The position numbers and the translations under genes were made by a program. From contig JAIPDS010000001.1 of NCBI GenBank assembly GCA_021737565.1, positions 1-64,000 on the forward strand: a stretch of DNA of 64,000 bases, given 5' to 3'. Below the pieces are notes generated by a model. It was not told the DNA's origin, did no database searches, and saw only the letters and a program-made list of their open reading frames with translations. The stretch comes from Desulfobacteraceae bacterium (lineage in GTDB: Bacteria; Desulfobacterota; Desulfobacteria; Desulfobacterales; Desulfosalsimonadaceae). Of the stretch, positions 29,772 through 38,875 are shown piece after piece; position 1 is the stretch's first letter; every line of letters starts with the position of its first letter.

Positions 29772-29801
29772 AAGGGCTTATGGCGGAATCCATAAGCCCT
29801 T
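29772..29801 (-). terminator. Rho-independent terminator downstream of tRNA-Val
   Basis: aagggcttatgg (29772-29783) / ccataagccctt (29790-29801) perfect 12-bp stem; T-rich tail on the minus strand. Confidence 0.75.
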
Positions 29802-29808
29802 GATTTAC

Positions 29809-29883
29809 TGGTAGGCGGTACTGGATTTGAACCAGTGACTTCTACCGTGTGAAGGTAGCACTCTCCCGCTGAGTTAACCGCCC
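29809..29883 (-). tRNA. tRNA-Val (anticodon CAC)
   Basis: GGGCGGTTAACTCAGCGGGAGAGTGCTACCTTCACACGGTAGAAGTCACTGGTTCAAATCCAGTACCGCCTACCA; CTACC-TTCACAC-GGTAG anticodon arm, GGTTCAAATCC T-loop, encoded CCA. Confidence 0.95.
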
Positions 29884-29922
29884 GTGTTTGCCCCATAAAA
29901 TAAGAGGTGTGAGCACGGGAAG

Positions 29923-30456
29923 TCAAGTATTATTTTTTTCTTCTCCAGTGTTGATTTCCCGGGGGGCGGGCAGGTCTTTTAAGTCTTTTAAATCAAAGAG
30001 TTCCAAAAATTTTTTTGTGGTGCCGTAGACGAGGGGACGCCCCGGTATTTCCCTTCTGCCCAGCACCCGGATCAGCTTTTTTTCAAGCAGAAACCTTATG
30101 GTGTTGCCTGAATTGACCCCGCGGATGTGCTCGATTTCACTTCTTAGAACCGGCTGATGATAGGCCACAATTGCAAGGGTCTCCATGGAGGCCTTTGACA
30201 GCTTTGCAGGGTTGGGGGCAAGGAGTTTTTCAACCCATTGTCTGTATTCCGGTCTGGTTCTGAACTGATATCCTCCTGCCACTTCATGCAGGACAAAGCC
30301 ACCGTTTCTTTGCCGGTATTCCTGCTCAAGGGCTTCTATTGCCCGGCGGATCTCTTTAGGCTCGGCTTCCGGCAGCAGGTTTTTGAGCCGGTCAACCGAA
30401 AGCGGATCCCCGGAGACAAACAGCAGGCTTTCAATTATGTTTTTAAGATCCTCCAC
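29923..30456 (-). CDS. scpB: Segregation and condensation protein B (GTG start at 30456 likely)
   Basis: VEDLKNIIESLLFVSGDPLSVDRLKNLLP..., SKASMETLAIVAYHQPVLRSEIEHIRGVNS. Confidence 0.92.
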   Translation of the reverse strand: MEDLKNIIESLLFVSGDPLSVDRLKNLLPEAEPKEIRRAIEALEQEYRQRNGGFVLHEVAGGYQFRTRPEYRQWVEKLLAPNPAKLSKASMETLAIVAYHQPVLRSEIEHIRGVNSGNTIRFLLEKKLIRVLGRREIPGRPLVYGTTKKFLELFDLKDLKDLPAPREINTGEEKNNT

Positions 30457-30466
30457 AAAAAGCCTC

Positions 30467-31186
30467 TTACCTGGAAAACAGCACAAGGCCGCTGCTGTTT
30501 TCGGATTGTGATATGCCGGCAAGGTTCAGTTTTATTACTTCAAGTACGGCAAGAAAGGCGGCAATGATTTCGCCCCGCTCCGAGCAGCCGGCTGCCAGAT
30601 CCCGGAAGGAAACGGTTTTTTGGGTCTTGAGAAGGTCAATTATTTCCGTCATTTTTTCTTTTACTGATATTTTCTCGGGCGTGATTTCAAAACCGGGTTC
30701 CGGGACCATCCGGTCGATCATATCCTGGTAAAGCCCGATTAGTTCGTAAAGATCGGCTTCAACCGGGGTGTCCTGCCTTAAAGATGCGGATCCCGCGGCG
30801 CCGGACCGCCGGATAAACACATGCTCGTTTAGAATATTTCTGTTTCCAAGCTGTTGGGCCGCGGATTTGATGCGCATGTATTCGGCCAGGGGGCCTGCAA
30901 TGGCATCCCTTGGATCCTCGTCTTCTTCTGCTTCATTATCGGTATCAGCAGGCAGAAGAATCCGCGATTTTATCTGGGCAAGAGTGGATGCCATAACCAG
31001 GAAATCCGTTGCCACGTCTATTTCCATGTCCTGCATCCACTTGATATATTCCAGGAACTGGTCGGTTATCAGGGCAATCGGAATGTCGTATATGTCCACC
31101 TCGTTTTTCTTGATCAGGTGGACGAGCAGATCCATGGGACCCTCAAATATGTTTTCAAGCTTTACCTGGTATGCTGGATTGCTCAT
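30467..31186 (-). CDS. scpA: Segregation and condensation protein A
   Basis: YQVKLENIFEGPMDLLVHLIKKNEVDIYDIPIALITDQFLEYI. Confidence 0.95.
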   Translation of the reverse strand: MSNPAYQVKLENIFEGPMDLLVHLIKKNEVDIYDIPIALITDQFLEYIKWMQDMEIDVATDFLVMASTLAQIKSRILLPADTDNEAEEDEDPRDAIAGPLAEYMRIKSAAQQLGNRNILNEHVFIRRSGAAGSASLRQDTPVEADLYELIGLYQDMIDRMVPEPGFEITPEKISVKEKMTEIIDLLKTQKTVSFRDLAAGCSERGEIIAAFLAVLEVIKLNLAGISQSENSSGLVLFSR

Positions 31187-31339
31187 TGATCCCCGGCGGT
31201 GTTTTGTTTTTTTCCATTCTTCTAAGTAACTTCAAAAAAAGTTGCTGTTAATGCCCGGTTCCGTGCCTCGGCGCGGGGGGAACACTTCCAAGGAAATCCA
31301 TTTTTTGCGCTCTCACGAGATTGCAATTTGTTGCCCTGA

Positions 31340-31425
31340 CGGCGGTGCGCAAAAGCGGGTTTCCGAGCGGAAATTGAGGCTCCAGGAGGCTCCTGGAGCG
31401 AGGAAACTCCTTTTTCGCACCGCCG
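31340..31425. repeat. Compound inverted repeat / structured element of unknown family
   Basis: Outer arms cggcggtgcg (31340-31349)/cgcaccgccg (31416-31425); inner gtttcc/ggaaac; central gctccagga-ggc-tcctggagc (31379-31399) and ttccg-ag-cggaa (31361-31372). Confidence 0.6.
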
Positions 31426-31539
31426 ATCAGCCAAGGTGCTTACGGACTTCCTTTCTGCAAAAATGCCGCGCCAGCTGAATAAATCGCTTTTTACGGTGTC
31501 ATCAATGTTTCCTGAGTTCCGGAAGTTGCTCCTTTGAGC

Positions 31540-32526
31540 CTATATCTTTATTGCAGCACGCACCTCCTCAAGGCTCTGTTCGGCCACCCGGCGCGCCCTG
31601 TCGGATCCCTCCTGCATTACCTGGTCCACCTGGTCTGTATGGGTTTTGTAATACTTGATTTTTTCCCGGATGGGAGCAAGAAATTCTGCCAGGTGTCCGG
31701 CCATTTTCTTTTTGCACTCCACGCACCCTATCTGGGCGCTGCGGCAGGCGGGTTCAATTTCTGAGACAAGGGACTCCGGGGAATAAAGGCGATGAAAAGA
31801 AAAAACATTGCATATGGACGGATTACCGGGATCTTTTCGCCTCATCCGCTGGGGGTCGGTGATCATCTGAGAGACTTTACTGTGGATTTCTTCGGGCGAG
31901 TCCGACAGGAAAATCGCATTGTTGTAGCTCTTGCTCATTTTTCTCCTGTCTGTTCCCAGGATCTTGCTTGTTTCGGTAAGAATCGTTTCGGGCTCCGGAA
32001 AGACGCGGCCGTAGAGGTGGTTAAATCGTCTTGCGATTTCCCTTGTAAGCTCTATATGGGGAGCCTGGTCGATGCCCACCGGCACCCCGTCAGCCTTGTA
32101 AATAATGATGTCTGCGGCCTGGAGTACCGGGTAGCCCAAAAATCCGAAAGTTGACAGATCCTTGCTTTCCAGGGCCTCGATCTGTTCCTTGTAGGTCGGG
32201 TTCCGTTCCAGCCACGGTACGGGCGTAATCATGGACAGCAGCAGGTACAGCTCTGCGTGCTGCTTTACCCTGGACTGGACAAACAGAACGTTTTTTTCCG
32301 GCGAAAGCCCCGCTGCCAGCCAGTCAATCATCATGCTGCGTGTGTAGCTGTAAATATTTCCGGGGTTTTCATAATCGCTGGTAAGAGCGTGCCAGTCTGC
32401 TATAAAGAAAAAACATTCATACTGGTCCTGCATCCTGATCCAGTTCTGAAGCGCCCCGTGAAGGTTGCCAAGGTGAAGGGCCCCTGTGGGGCGCATTCCG
32501 CTTACGATTCGTTTTGCTCTGCTCAT
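31540..32526 (-). CDS. trpS: Tryptophanyl-tRNA synthetase
   Basis: IVSGMRPTGALHLGNLHGAL, KMSKSYNN. Confidence 0.96.
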   Translation of the reverse strand: MSRAKRIVSGMRPTGALHLGNLHGALQNWIRMQDQYECFFFIADWHALTSDYENPGNIYSYTRSMMIDWLAAGLSPEKNVLFVQSRVKQHAELYLLLSMITPVPWLERNPTYKEQIEALESKDLSTFGFLGYPVLQAADIIIYKADGVPVGIDQAPHIELTREIARRFNHLYGRVFPEPETILTETSKILGTDRRKMSKSYNNAIFLSDSPEEIHSKVSQMITDPQRMRRKDPGNPSICNVFSFHRLYSPESLVSEIEPACRSAQIGCVECKKKMAGHLAEFLAPIREKIKYYKTHTDQVDQVMQEGSDRARRVAEQSLEEVRAAIKI

Positions 32527-32568
32527 TGGTTTTTCTCTCCGCGTTGTAATATGGGCCCGGGTTTCGTC

Positions 32569-33216
32569 TTATCCGCCGGTCATTATTATAATCAGGGGTC
32601 TTATAATTTTAATGAACAAAAGGTCAAGTATGTCTGTCATTATCAGCAGCATGAGCACTATCAGGATGCCGAAAGGCCCTATGCTTTCATAGCTCTGCCT
32701 TGCCCCGGGCGGTAGAAGCGCTGCCAGGATCCGGCTTCCGTCAAGCGGGGGGATAGGAATCAGGTTGAATATGGCAAGGACAATGCTTATCAGGCAAAAG
32801 GCGTAAAGAAGTTGGCTTATAATCGCGCCCGGCACTGATGCTGTCAGTTGAGGAAACATTTGCAGGATACGGTATAAAAAACCTGACGCGGCGGCACATG
32901 AGAGGTTAACCACAATTCCCGCAGCAGATACCACTATGGTGCCCAGGCGCTGATCTGTCAGATTGTAGAAATTAACAGGCACCGGCTTTGCATATCCGAA
33001 TACAAACGGAGCTCCGGAAAAAATGAGCAGTCCCGGCAGTAGAATCGAGCCGAACGGATCCAGGTGTTTTACAGGATTTAAACTCAGCCTGCCCGCAAGT
33101 TTCGCTGTTGGATCTCCGAACCTGAGCGCTGCATACCCATGGGCCACTTCGTGGATGGTTACTGCCATGAGAAGCGGAATAATAAGGATGATTCCCCGAA
33201 GTATTTGAGTTTCCAA
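32569..33216 (-). CDS. Site-2 protease family (M50) membrane metalloprotease
   Basis: HEVAHGYAALRFGD, NLIPIPPLDGSRIL. Confidence 0.93.
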   Translation of the reverse strand: METQILRGIILIIPLLMAVTIHEVAHGYAALRFGDPTAKLAGRLSLNPVKHLDPFGSILLPGLLIFSGAPFVFGYAKPVPVNFYNLTDQRLGTIVVSAAGIVVNLSCAAASGFLYRILQMFPQLTASVPGAIISQLLYAFCLISIVLAIFNLIPIPPLDGSRILAALLPPGARQSYESIGPFGILIVLMLLIMTDILDLLFIKIIRPLIIIMTGG

Positions 33217-33250
33217 TATCGTTTCCCGTTATTTGTGTTTACCCAATGTT

Positions 33251-33292
33251 GATGGCACCGTAAAAAGTTCTTGAACTTTTTACGGCGCCATC
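33251..33292. terminator. Long hairpin, possible terminator or repeat element
   Basis: gatggcaccgtaaaaagttc-tt-gaactttttacggcgccatc: 20-bp arms with one mismatch. Confidence 0.55.
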
Positions 33293-33346
33293 TAAAATCA
33301 GACTTTTTACGAGTGCATCAATGTTGCCCATCACCCAACGACTACG

Positions 33347-33374
33347 GACTACTGACCACCGACTACTGACCACC
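33347..33374. repeat. Perfect 2x14-bp tandem repeat gactactgaccacc at the 3' end of the nucleotidyltransferase gene
   Basis: gactactgaccacc at 33347-33360 and 33361-33374; the second unit includes the stop codon and final codons. Confidence 0.85.
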
Positions 33375-36041
33375 CTCGGCCAGTTTTTTTGCCAGCTCAA
33401 GCTCTTGCTGCCTGGTTTCTATTTTCCCGTCAAGTTTTTCATGCAGCAGCCTGCGCAGGATTCTTCCAAAAAGAGGCGAGGGCGTAAGCCCCATCTGTTT
33501 TAAATCCCTACCCCTAACTGAAATTTTTACATCTTTCAAGTCTGTGACGTAGAAGGAAATGGCTTTTCTTATTTCTTCGCGCCCTGTTGCGGCCATCATG
33601 TATAACAGCAGTTCGGTCCGGAAGCCTGAAAGCATTTCGTAGAGTTCGCTGTTTTTTGCAGGCAGCTGCTGGCCGAGCCTGTAGAGGCAGTGTTCGGCCT
33701 CTTCTCTTTCGTGGACGAAAATTTTTTCGTATTTGGGTGCAAGCTCTAAGCGCCTGCATATCTTACAGGCTTTTTCACGGTCTGCATGGCTGATCATCAC
33801 AAGAAAGTATATCACCCATTTTCTGTGCTCGTTTTCCATGTATAAAAGATCGTACCACGCCAGAACTCCCCTGGCCGAGTCCAGCATGTTGCTAAGCCTG
33901 TCATTTGCCTTTATCGAGGGGTCTATTACCTTAAGCAGGTCAAAGTCTTCAAGGCGTATTATTGCTGGTATGGGGTTTTCCTCTTTTAAGATGTGGCACA
34001 ATTCCGAAAAAACACGCCTGCCTGAAAGGCGCTTGAAAAAATTCATCTTTACCGCGTTTTCAATCAGCCCGGCCGTAAGTTTGCCTATGGTGAAACCAAA
34101 ACGCTGCTCAAATCGTATGGCACGAAAGACCCGGGTCGGGTCCTCCACAAAACTGAGATTGTGCAGAATCCGGATGGCCTTTTCCTTCAAGTCGCGCATT
34201 CCGCCAAAAAAATCTATGAGACGGCCGAATTTATCCCTGTTTAAGCATATCGCCAGGGTGTTTATGGTAAAATCCCGGCGGAACAGGTCGAGTTTTATGG
34301 AACTCATCTCCACGGTGGGAAGTGCGGCCGGGAATTTGTAGTATTCCATCCTGGCCGAGGCCACGTCTATTTTAAAGCCGTCGGGAAATATTACCACGGC
34401 AGTGCCGAATTTTTCGTATGCATTGATCCTGGCCCCCTCCATCCTGGCAAAAGCCCTCGCAAACTCGATGCCGTTTCCCTCTATTACAATGTCTATGTCC
34501 TCGTTATGCCTGTAAAGAAAAAGGTCGCGCACAAATCCGCCCACAACATAGGCTGGATAGCCGTAGGTATCGGCTGCCGTGCCGATGCGTTTCAGCAGTT
34601 CGAGGATATCTTCATTTAACCGCTCCCTTAGATGGCCGGCCACGTTTTTGGTCCTGGGCCTGCGGGTTTCTTCCTGGGGGTCTTTAGCCCGGACCGTCTG
34701 TTTTTGCCTGTCGCGGTATATCAGTGTATTTAAAAGATCCGTGCGGGTAATGGCGCCTATGACGCGCCCGGCTTCCATTACCGGCAGTATCCGCTGCTTG
34801 CTTTCAATGATTTTTTCCTGGATTTCGGAAATATCGGCTTCCGGACCCGTTGTTGCAAATTCGGTTGTCATGTATTCGCTGATCGGGAGGCCCCCCAGAT
34901 CGTGATAGAGGGCTTTTTCGATTACCTGCCTGGTAATAAATCCTGTCAGGCACGAGCCTTCGCCGGTTGGGCCGAGTACCAGAAGTGCGTTGACATTGTA
35001 CCTGGACAGGAGCTGCCTGGCTTCCCTGCAGGTAATTGTGCTTTGGACCGTAATTGCCGGGGTTGACATGATGTCTGCCGCGTGCTGGCTTGACTTTACG
35101 TGTTTTTTCAGCAGATCTGCGATCCGGTTTTCCACCTGTGCCAGGGTTTTGTTGCGTATGGTTGCAGCGGCGGCAAAGCTGTGGCCTCCGCCGCCGAGTT
35201 CGCGCACAACCGCGCCCACGTCTATTTCCGGCACACGGCTTCTTGCAGCCACATAGATCTTGTTTTTCATCAGGGCGATTGCAAAAACAGCGTTTAAGTT
35301 TTCTATGCGAAGCATTTTCTGTACCAGAAATGCAAGGTCGTGTATGTAGTCCTCTGTTGAAACCGAGGTGACCACCACTTCTCTTCCGTTTATGTTGTAA
35401 TTGGTCGCGGAGCGAAACATGTCATTTAAAAGACTGATTTGCTGAGGATCCATTTCTTTTGCTGTAAGATCCGAGATGGTGGTAAGGCTCGCCCCTTTTG
35501 CCCGTAGAAACGCGGCTGCTTCGAAATCTTTTTCCGTGGTTGACGGATAGGTAAATGCCCCTGTATCCTCGTATATGCCCAGGCACATAACTGTTGCTTC
35601 ATCAGGCGTGACAGGGATGTTTTTTTTCTTTATCAGCTCCACGAGCAGGCTGACATTGGCTCCGGTCTGGCTGTGGATCTCAAAGTCGGCCTTTATGTCA
35701 TCGTCGAGTCTCGGGTGATGGTCATAAACATGAATTTCAAGGCCGGGCCTTTTTAAAAGATTTTCAAGTTCGCCTATGCGCGAGGGCTGCTTGGTGTCAA
35801 CGAGTATCAGCCTGCCGATGCTGTCAGGGTCGATTTTTCGGTAGTCCGCCATGTTGAAGAGATAGGCCATGGTGCTCACAAAAAAGTTTTTCATGCTTTT
35901 TTCATGAAAGCCGGGAAACACCACAAGCGAGCCGGGATAGAGCTTTTGGGCGGCAAGCATGGAACCGACGGCATCGAAATCCGCATTTGTATGAGAGGTG
36001 ATAATTGTTAATTGATCTGTTTTTCGGGTGCTGTTTTTCAC
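33363..36041 (-). CDS. DHH phosphoesterase - CBS pair - tRNA nucleotidyltransferase/poly(A) polymerase fusion
   Basis: DHH N-terminus (SHTNADFDAVGSMLA, YDHHPRLDDD, GGGGHSFAAAATI), tandem CBS, class II NTase head (YVVGGFVRDLFLYRHNEDIDIVIEGNGIEFA; RRDFTINTLAICLN). Confidence 0.93.
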   Translation of the reverse strand: MKNSTRKTDQLTIITSHTNADFDAVGSMLAAQKLYPGSLVVFPGFHEKSMKNFFVSTMAYLFNMADYRKIDPDSIGRLILVDTKQPSRIGELENLLKRPGLEIHVYDHHPRLDDDIKADFEIHSQTGANVSLLVELIKKKNIPVTPDEATVMCLGIYEDTGAFTYPSTTEKDFEAAAFLRAKGASLTTISDLTAKEMDPQQISLLNDMFRSATNYNINGREVVVTSVSTEDYIHDLAFLVQKMLRIENLNAVFAIALMKNKIYVAARSRVPEIDVGAVVRELGGGGHSFAAAATIRNKTLAQVENRIADLLKKHVKSSQHAADIMSTPAITVQSTITCREARQLLSRYNVNALLVLGPTGEGSCLTGFITRQVIEKALYHDLGGLPISEYMTTEFATTGPEADISEIQEKIIESKQRILPVMEAGRVIGAITRTDLLNTLIYRDRQKQTVRAKDPQEETRRPRTKNVAGHLRERLNEDILELLKRIGTAADTYGYPAYVVGGFVRDLFLYRHNEDIDIVIEGNGIEFARAFARMEGARINAYEKFGTAVVIFPDGFKIDVASARMEYYKFPAALPTVEMSSIKLDLFRRDFTINTLAICLNRDKFGRLIDFFGGMRDLKEKAIRILHNLSFVEDPTRVFRAIRFEQRFGFTIGKLTAGLIENAVKMNFFKRLSGRRVFSELCHILKEENPIPAIIRLEDFDLLKVIDPSIKANDRLSNMLDSARGVLAWYDLLYMENEHRKWVIYFLVMISHADREKACKICRRLELAPKYEKIFVHEREEAEHCLYRLGQQLPAKNSELYEMLSGFRTELLLYMMAATGREEIRKAISFYVTDLKDVKISVRGRDLKQMGLTPSPLFGRILRRLLHEKLDGKIETRQQELELAKKLAEGGQ

Positions 36042-36207
36042 TTTCAGGACCTGCGGCCGTACGGGGTTTTAAATTTTTTTTAAGGGTATAAATATTTGTT
36101 TTTTACAATTAATTATGATAATAATTATTCAAACATAAGTGTATCAGAATTTCATATAACACCTTCAAGAACCAGATAAAAATGAAAATTTTTGTATGGG
36201 GGGACAA

Positions 36208-37419
36208 ATGCCTGTTTTTCAATGGGAAGGAAAAGACCGCAGCAACCAGGTCCGCAAGGGGGAAATAGAGGCCGGCAGCGAACAGGAGGTCCGGGCCATA
36301 CTGGGCCGGCAGCGCATCACCCCTACCAAGGTAAAGAAAAAGCCCAAAGATCTGCTTGAAAACGTTACTTTTCTTCAGCCCAAGGTAAAGGAGCAGGATA
36401 TCATCGTGTTCTGCCGGCAGTTCTCTACCATGATAGATGCCGGCCTGCCCATTATCCAGTGCCTGGATATCCTGCAGTCCCAGCAGGAAAATGCCACGTT
36501 TAAAAAAATGTTAAAAGATATAAAAGAGTCTGTTGAATCCGGAAAAACACTTGCAGAATCCCTGAAAAAATATCCCAAACATTTTGATGATCTTTTTGTA
36601 AACATGATTGCCGCAGGCGAGACCGGCGGGATCCTGGATGTCATCCTTCGCCGCCTGTCGGCCTACATGGAGAAGGCCGCCCGGCTTAAGGCCCAGGTCA
36701 AGGGCGCAATGACATACCCCCTTGTAACCATAGTGATCGCAATCGGGGTGGTGGCCGTGATCCTGGTATTTGTGATCCCGGTGTTTCAGGATATGTTTGC
36801 AGAATTCGGCCGGAGCCTGCCTGCTCCCACCCAGATGGTCATCGGTTTAAGCGAGTTTGTAAAGGGAAAAATTCTCTGGATTATCGGCACTGTAATTATT
36901 CTGATCGTGGCATTCCGGCAATTTTACAAGACAGAAAAAGGCAGGGCCATGATAGACGAGCTAATGTTGAAGCTGCCGATAATCGGCATTCTGATACGCA
37001 AGGTGGCGGTGGCCAAGTTTACCCGCACCATGGGCACCATGCTTGCAAGCGGTGTTGCCATACTGGAGGCCCTTGATATAGTGGCTAAGACAGCGGGCAA
37101 CAAGAGCATTGAAACCGCGGTATACAAGGTCCGGGCAGGTATTACCGAAGGCCGGACAATTGCGGATCCGCTCGCCGAGACCGGGGTGTTTCCCCCCATG
37201 GTCTGCCAGATGATAGCAGTAGGCGAATCCACGGGCGCAATTGACTCCATGCTGGAGAAAATAGCAGACTTTTATGAAGAAGAAGTAGATCAGTCAGTGG
37301 AAAACCTGACATCAATGATAGAGCCCTTCATGCTGGTTTTCCTGGGCGTGGTAATCGGGGGCCTGGTGGTTTCCATGTATCTGCCCATTTTCAAGATGGC
37401 CGGTGGGATCGGAGCCTAG
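36208..37419 (+). CDS. pilC: Type IV pilus inner-membrane platform protein
   Basis: MPVFQWEGKDRSNQVRKGEIEA, T2SSF domains FCRQFSTMIDAGLPIIQCLDIL. ORF opens at 36196; the conserved start fits 36208. Confidence 0.93.
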   Translation: MPVFQWEGKDRSNQVRKGEIEAGSEQEVRAILGRQRITPTKVKKKPKDLLENVTFLQPKVKEQDIIVFCRQFSTMIDAGLPIIQCLDILQSQQENATFKKMLKDIKESVESGKTLAESLKKYPKHFDDLFVNMIAAGETGGILDVILRRLSAYMEKAARLKAQVKGAMTYPLVTIVIAIGVVAVILVFVIPVFQDMFAEFGRSLPAPTQMVIGLSEFVKGKILWIIGTVIILIVAFRQFYKTEKGRAMIDELMLKLPIIGILIRKVAVAKFTRTMGTMLASGVAILEALDIVAKTAGNKSIETAVYKVRAGITEGRTIADPLAETGVFPPMVCQMIAVGESTGAIDSMLEKIADFYEEEVDQSVENLTSMIEPFMLVFLGVVIGGLVVSMYLPIFKMAGGIGA

Positions 37420-37431
37420 CCCGGAAAGCAG

Positions 37432-38742
37432 ATGGTTTCATTTTCATCCAAGGCAGAGCAGGACCTTTACCGGAAGCTGAAATGGCTGATCCTGTTGCGG
37501 GCTATTTTTGCCGCGGTTATGCTGAGCTCGGCGGGCATGTCGATACTGCGCCCCGACTTTGACCTGTATCTTGCCGGAAGGGCTCTTGAATGCCTGGTTC
37601 TGCTTTCCCTTTTTATCCTGTTGTTGTCGGGTCTCTATATTATTGTCCTGCCGAGAATAAGGCACCTGGTACTGTTCGGCTATTTTCAGGTGGTTGTCGA
37701 TACTTTCGCTGTAACCCTGATCATTTATATTACCGGAAGTTTTGCGAGCATTTTCTCCTTTATGTATCTGGTGGTAATTGTTTATTCCTCCATGGTCATA
37801 TACCGAAGCGGCGGTATGATAACAGCCACCCTCTGCGGCATCCAGTACGGCCTGATGATCGATTTGGAATATTATGGAATTATAGTCCCCTTTGGCTCTG
37901 ATCCTTATTTTCTGATCGACAATTATGAATGGCAGTATGTTACATACAAGCTGCTTTTTACTATAGTTGCATGCTATGCGGTTGCCTTTTTAAGCGGGTA
38001 TCTCTCCGAGCAGGAGCGTGCGGCAAAACGCGAACTGTGGGCAATGGAGGACCAGGTAAAGCGGGTGGAGCGCCTGGCCGCAGCCGGAGAAATAGCCTCG
38101 GGTCTTGCCCATGAGATCAAAAATCCCCTGGCATCCCTTACCGGATCCATACAGATGCTGCGCGATCATTTGGAATACGACCCTGATCAGGACAGGCTGA
38201 TGCAGATCGTAATGCGGGAGGCGGGCAGGTTGAGCATGCTTGTCACCGACTTTTTAAGGTTTGCCAAACCCGGTCCGGGCCGGGCCGAAATAATAGCGCT
38301 CGACAAGGCGGTATCTGAAATTGTATCTCTTTTCGCCTCGGATCCATCCTGTAGGTCCAGGGTCAATGTAGAAACCGACCTGACTCCCGGATTGTATGTC
38401 CGCATAGATCCCGAGCATTTAAAACAGGTTATATGGAATTTGCTTAACAATGCCGCAGAGGCGGTCAGCGGGGAAGGCGTAATCGGGGTGAAAGTATATC
38501 CTGTAAAAAAGAACTATGCATGCATCAGCATTTCTGATAACGGATGCGGTATGGATGAGCAGACCCTGGCCGGGGTGTTTGATCCGTTTTTTTCAACAAA
38601 ACCCGGGGGCACCGGCCTCGGGCTCTCCATTGTTCAGCAGGTGGTCGGGGCGCACGGGGGACTCTTGGATATTGACAGCGCCCCGGACAAGGGTAGTACC
38701 GTAACTGTCCGGCTAAGGCAGCACCCGCCCCAAAAGGCTTGA
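37432..38742 (+). CDS. pilS: PilS-like sensor histidine kinase
   Basis: N-terminal TMs, H-box GLAHEIKNPLASLTGSIQML, N-box NLLNNAAEAV, G-boxes. Confidence 0.85.
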   Translation: MVSFSSKAEQDLYRKLKWLILLRAIFAAVMLSSAGMSILRPDFDLYLAGRALECLVLLSLFILLLSGLYIIVLPRIRHLVLFGYFQVVVDTFAVTLIIYITGSFASIFSFMYLVVIVYSSMVIYRSGGMITATLCGIQYGLMIDLEYYGIIVPFGSDPYFLIDNYEWQYVTYKLLFTIVACYAVAFLSGYLSEQERAAKRELWAMEDQVKRVERLAAAGEIASGLAHEIKNPLASLTGSIQMLRDHLEYDPDQDRLMQIVMREAGRLSMLVTDFLRFAKPGPGRAEIIALDKAVSEIVSLFASDPSCRSRVNVETDLTPGLYVRIDPEHLKQVIWNLLNNAAEAVSGEGVIGVKVYPVKKNYACISISDNGCGMDEQTLAGVFDPFFSTKPGGTGLGLSIVQQVVGAHGGLLDIDSAPDKGSTVTVRLRQHPPQKA

Positions 38743-38875
38743 CACAGGCTGTCAAATGGGATAGCAAGCCCCTTAACCATTTAAAAAAATAACAGATGAG
38801 TTTTGCAGCGGAATAGATTTTCCGGGTACCGGATTTTTACGGCTGCTGCATATGCGCATGTAAGCGGGAGAATTC

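Noticed and set aside
29741-29926. 61-aa minus-strand ORF MTSRAHTSYFMGQTRAVNSAGECYLHTVEVTGSNPVPPTSK...
   Set aside because: It overlaps the tRNA-Val gene; the VEVTGSNPVPPTS string is the typical translation of a tRNA T-arm, not a protein.
31222-31478. Overlapping ORFs on both strands in the scpA-trpS gap (31222-31434 -, 31242-31478 +)
   Set aside because: They arise from the GC-rich palindromic element; no protein-like motifs or plausible start context.
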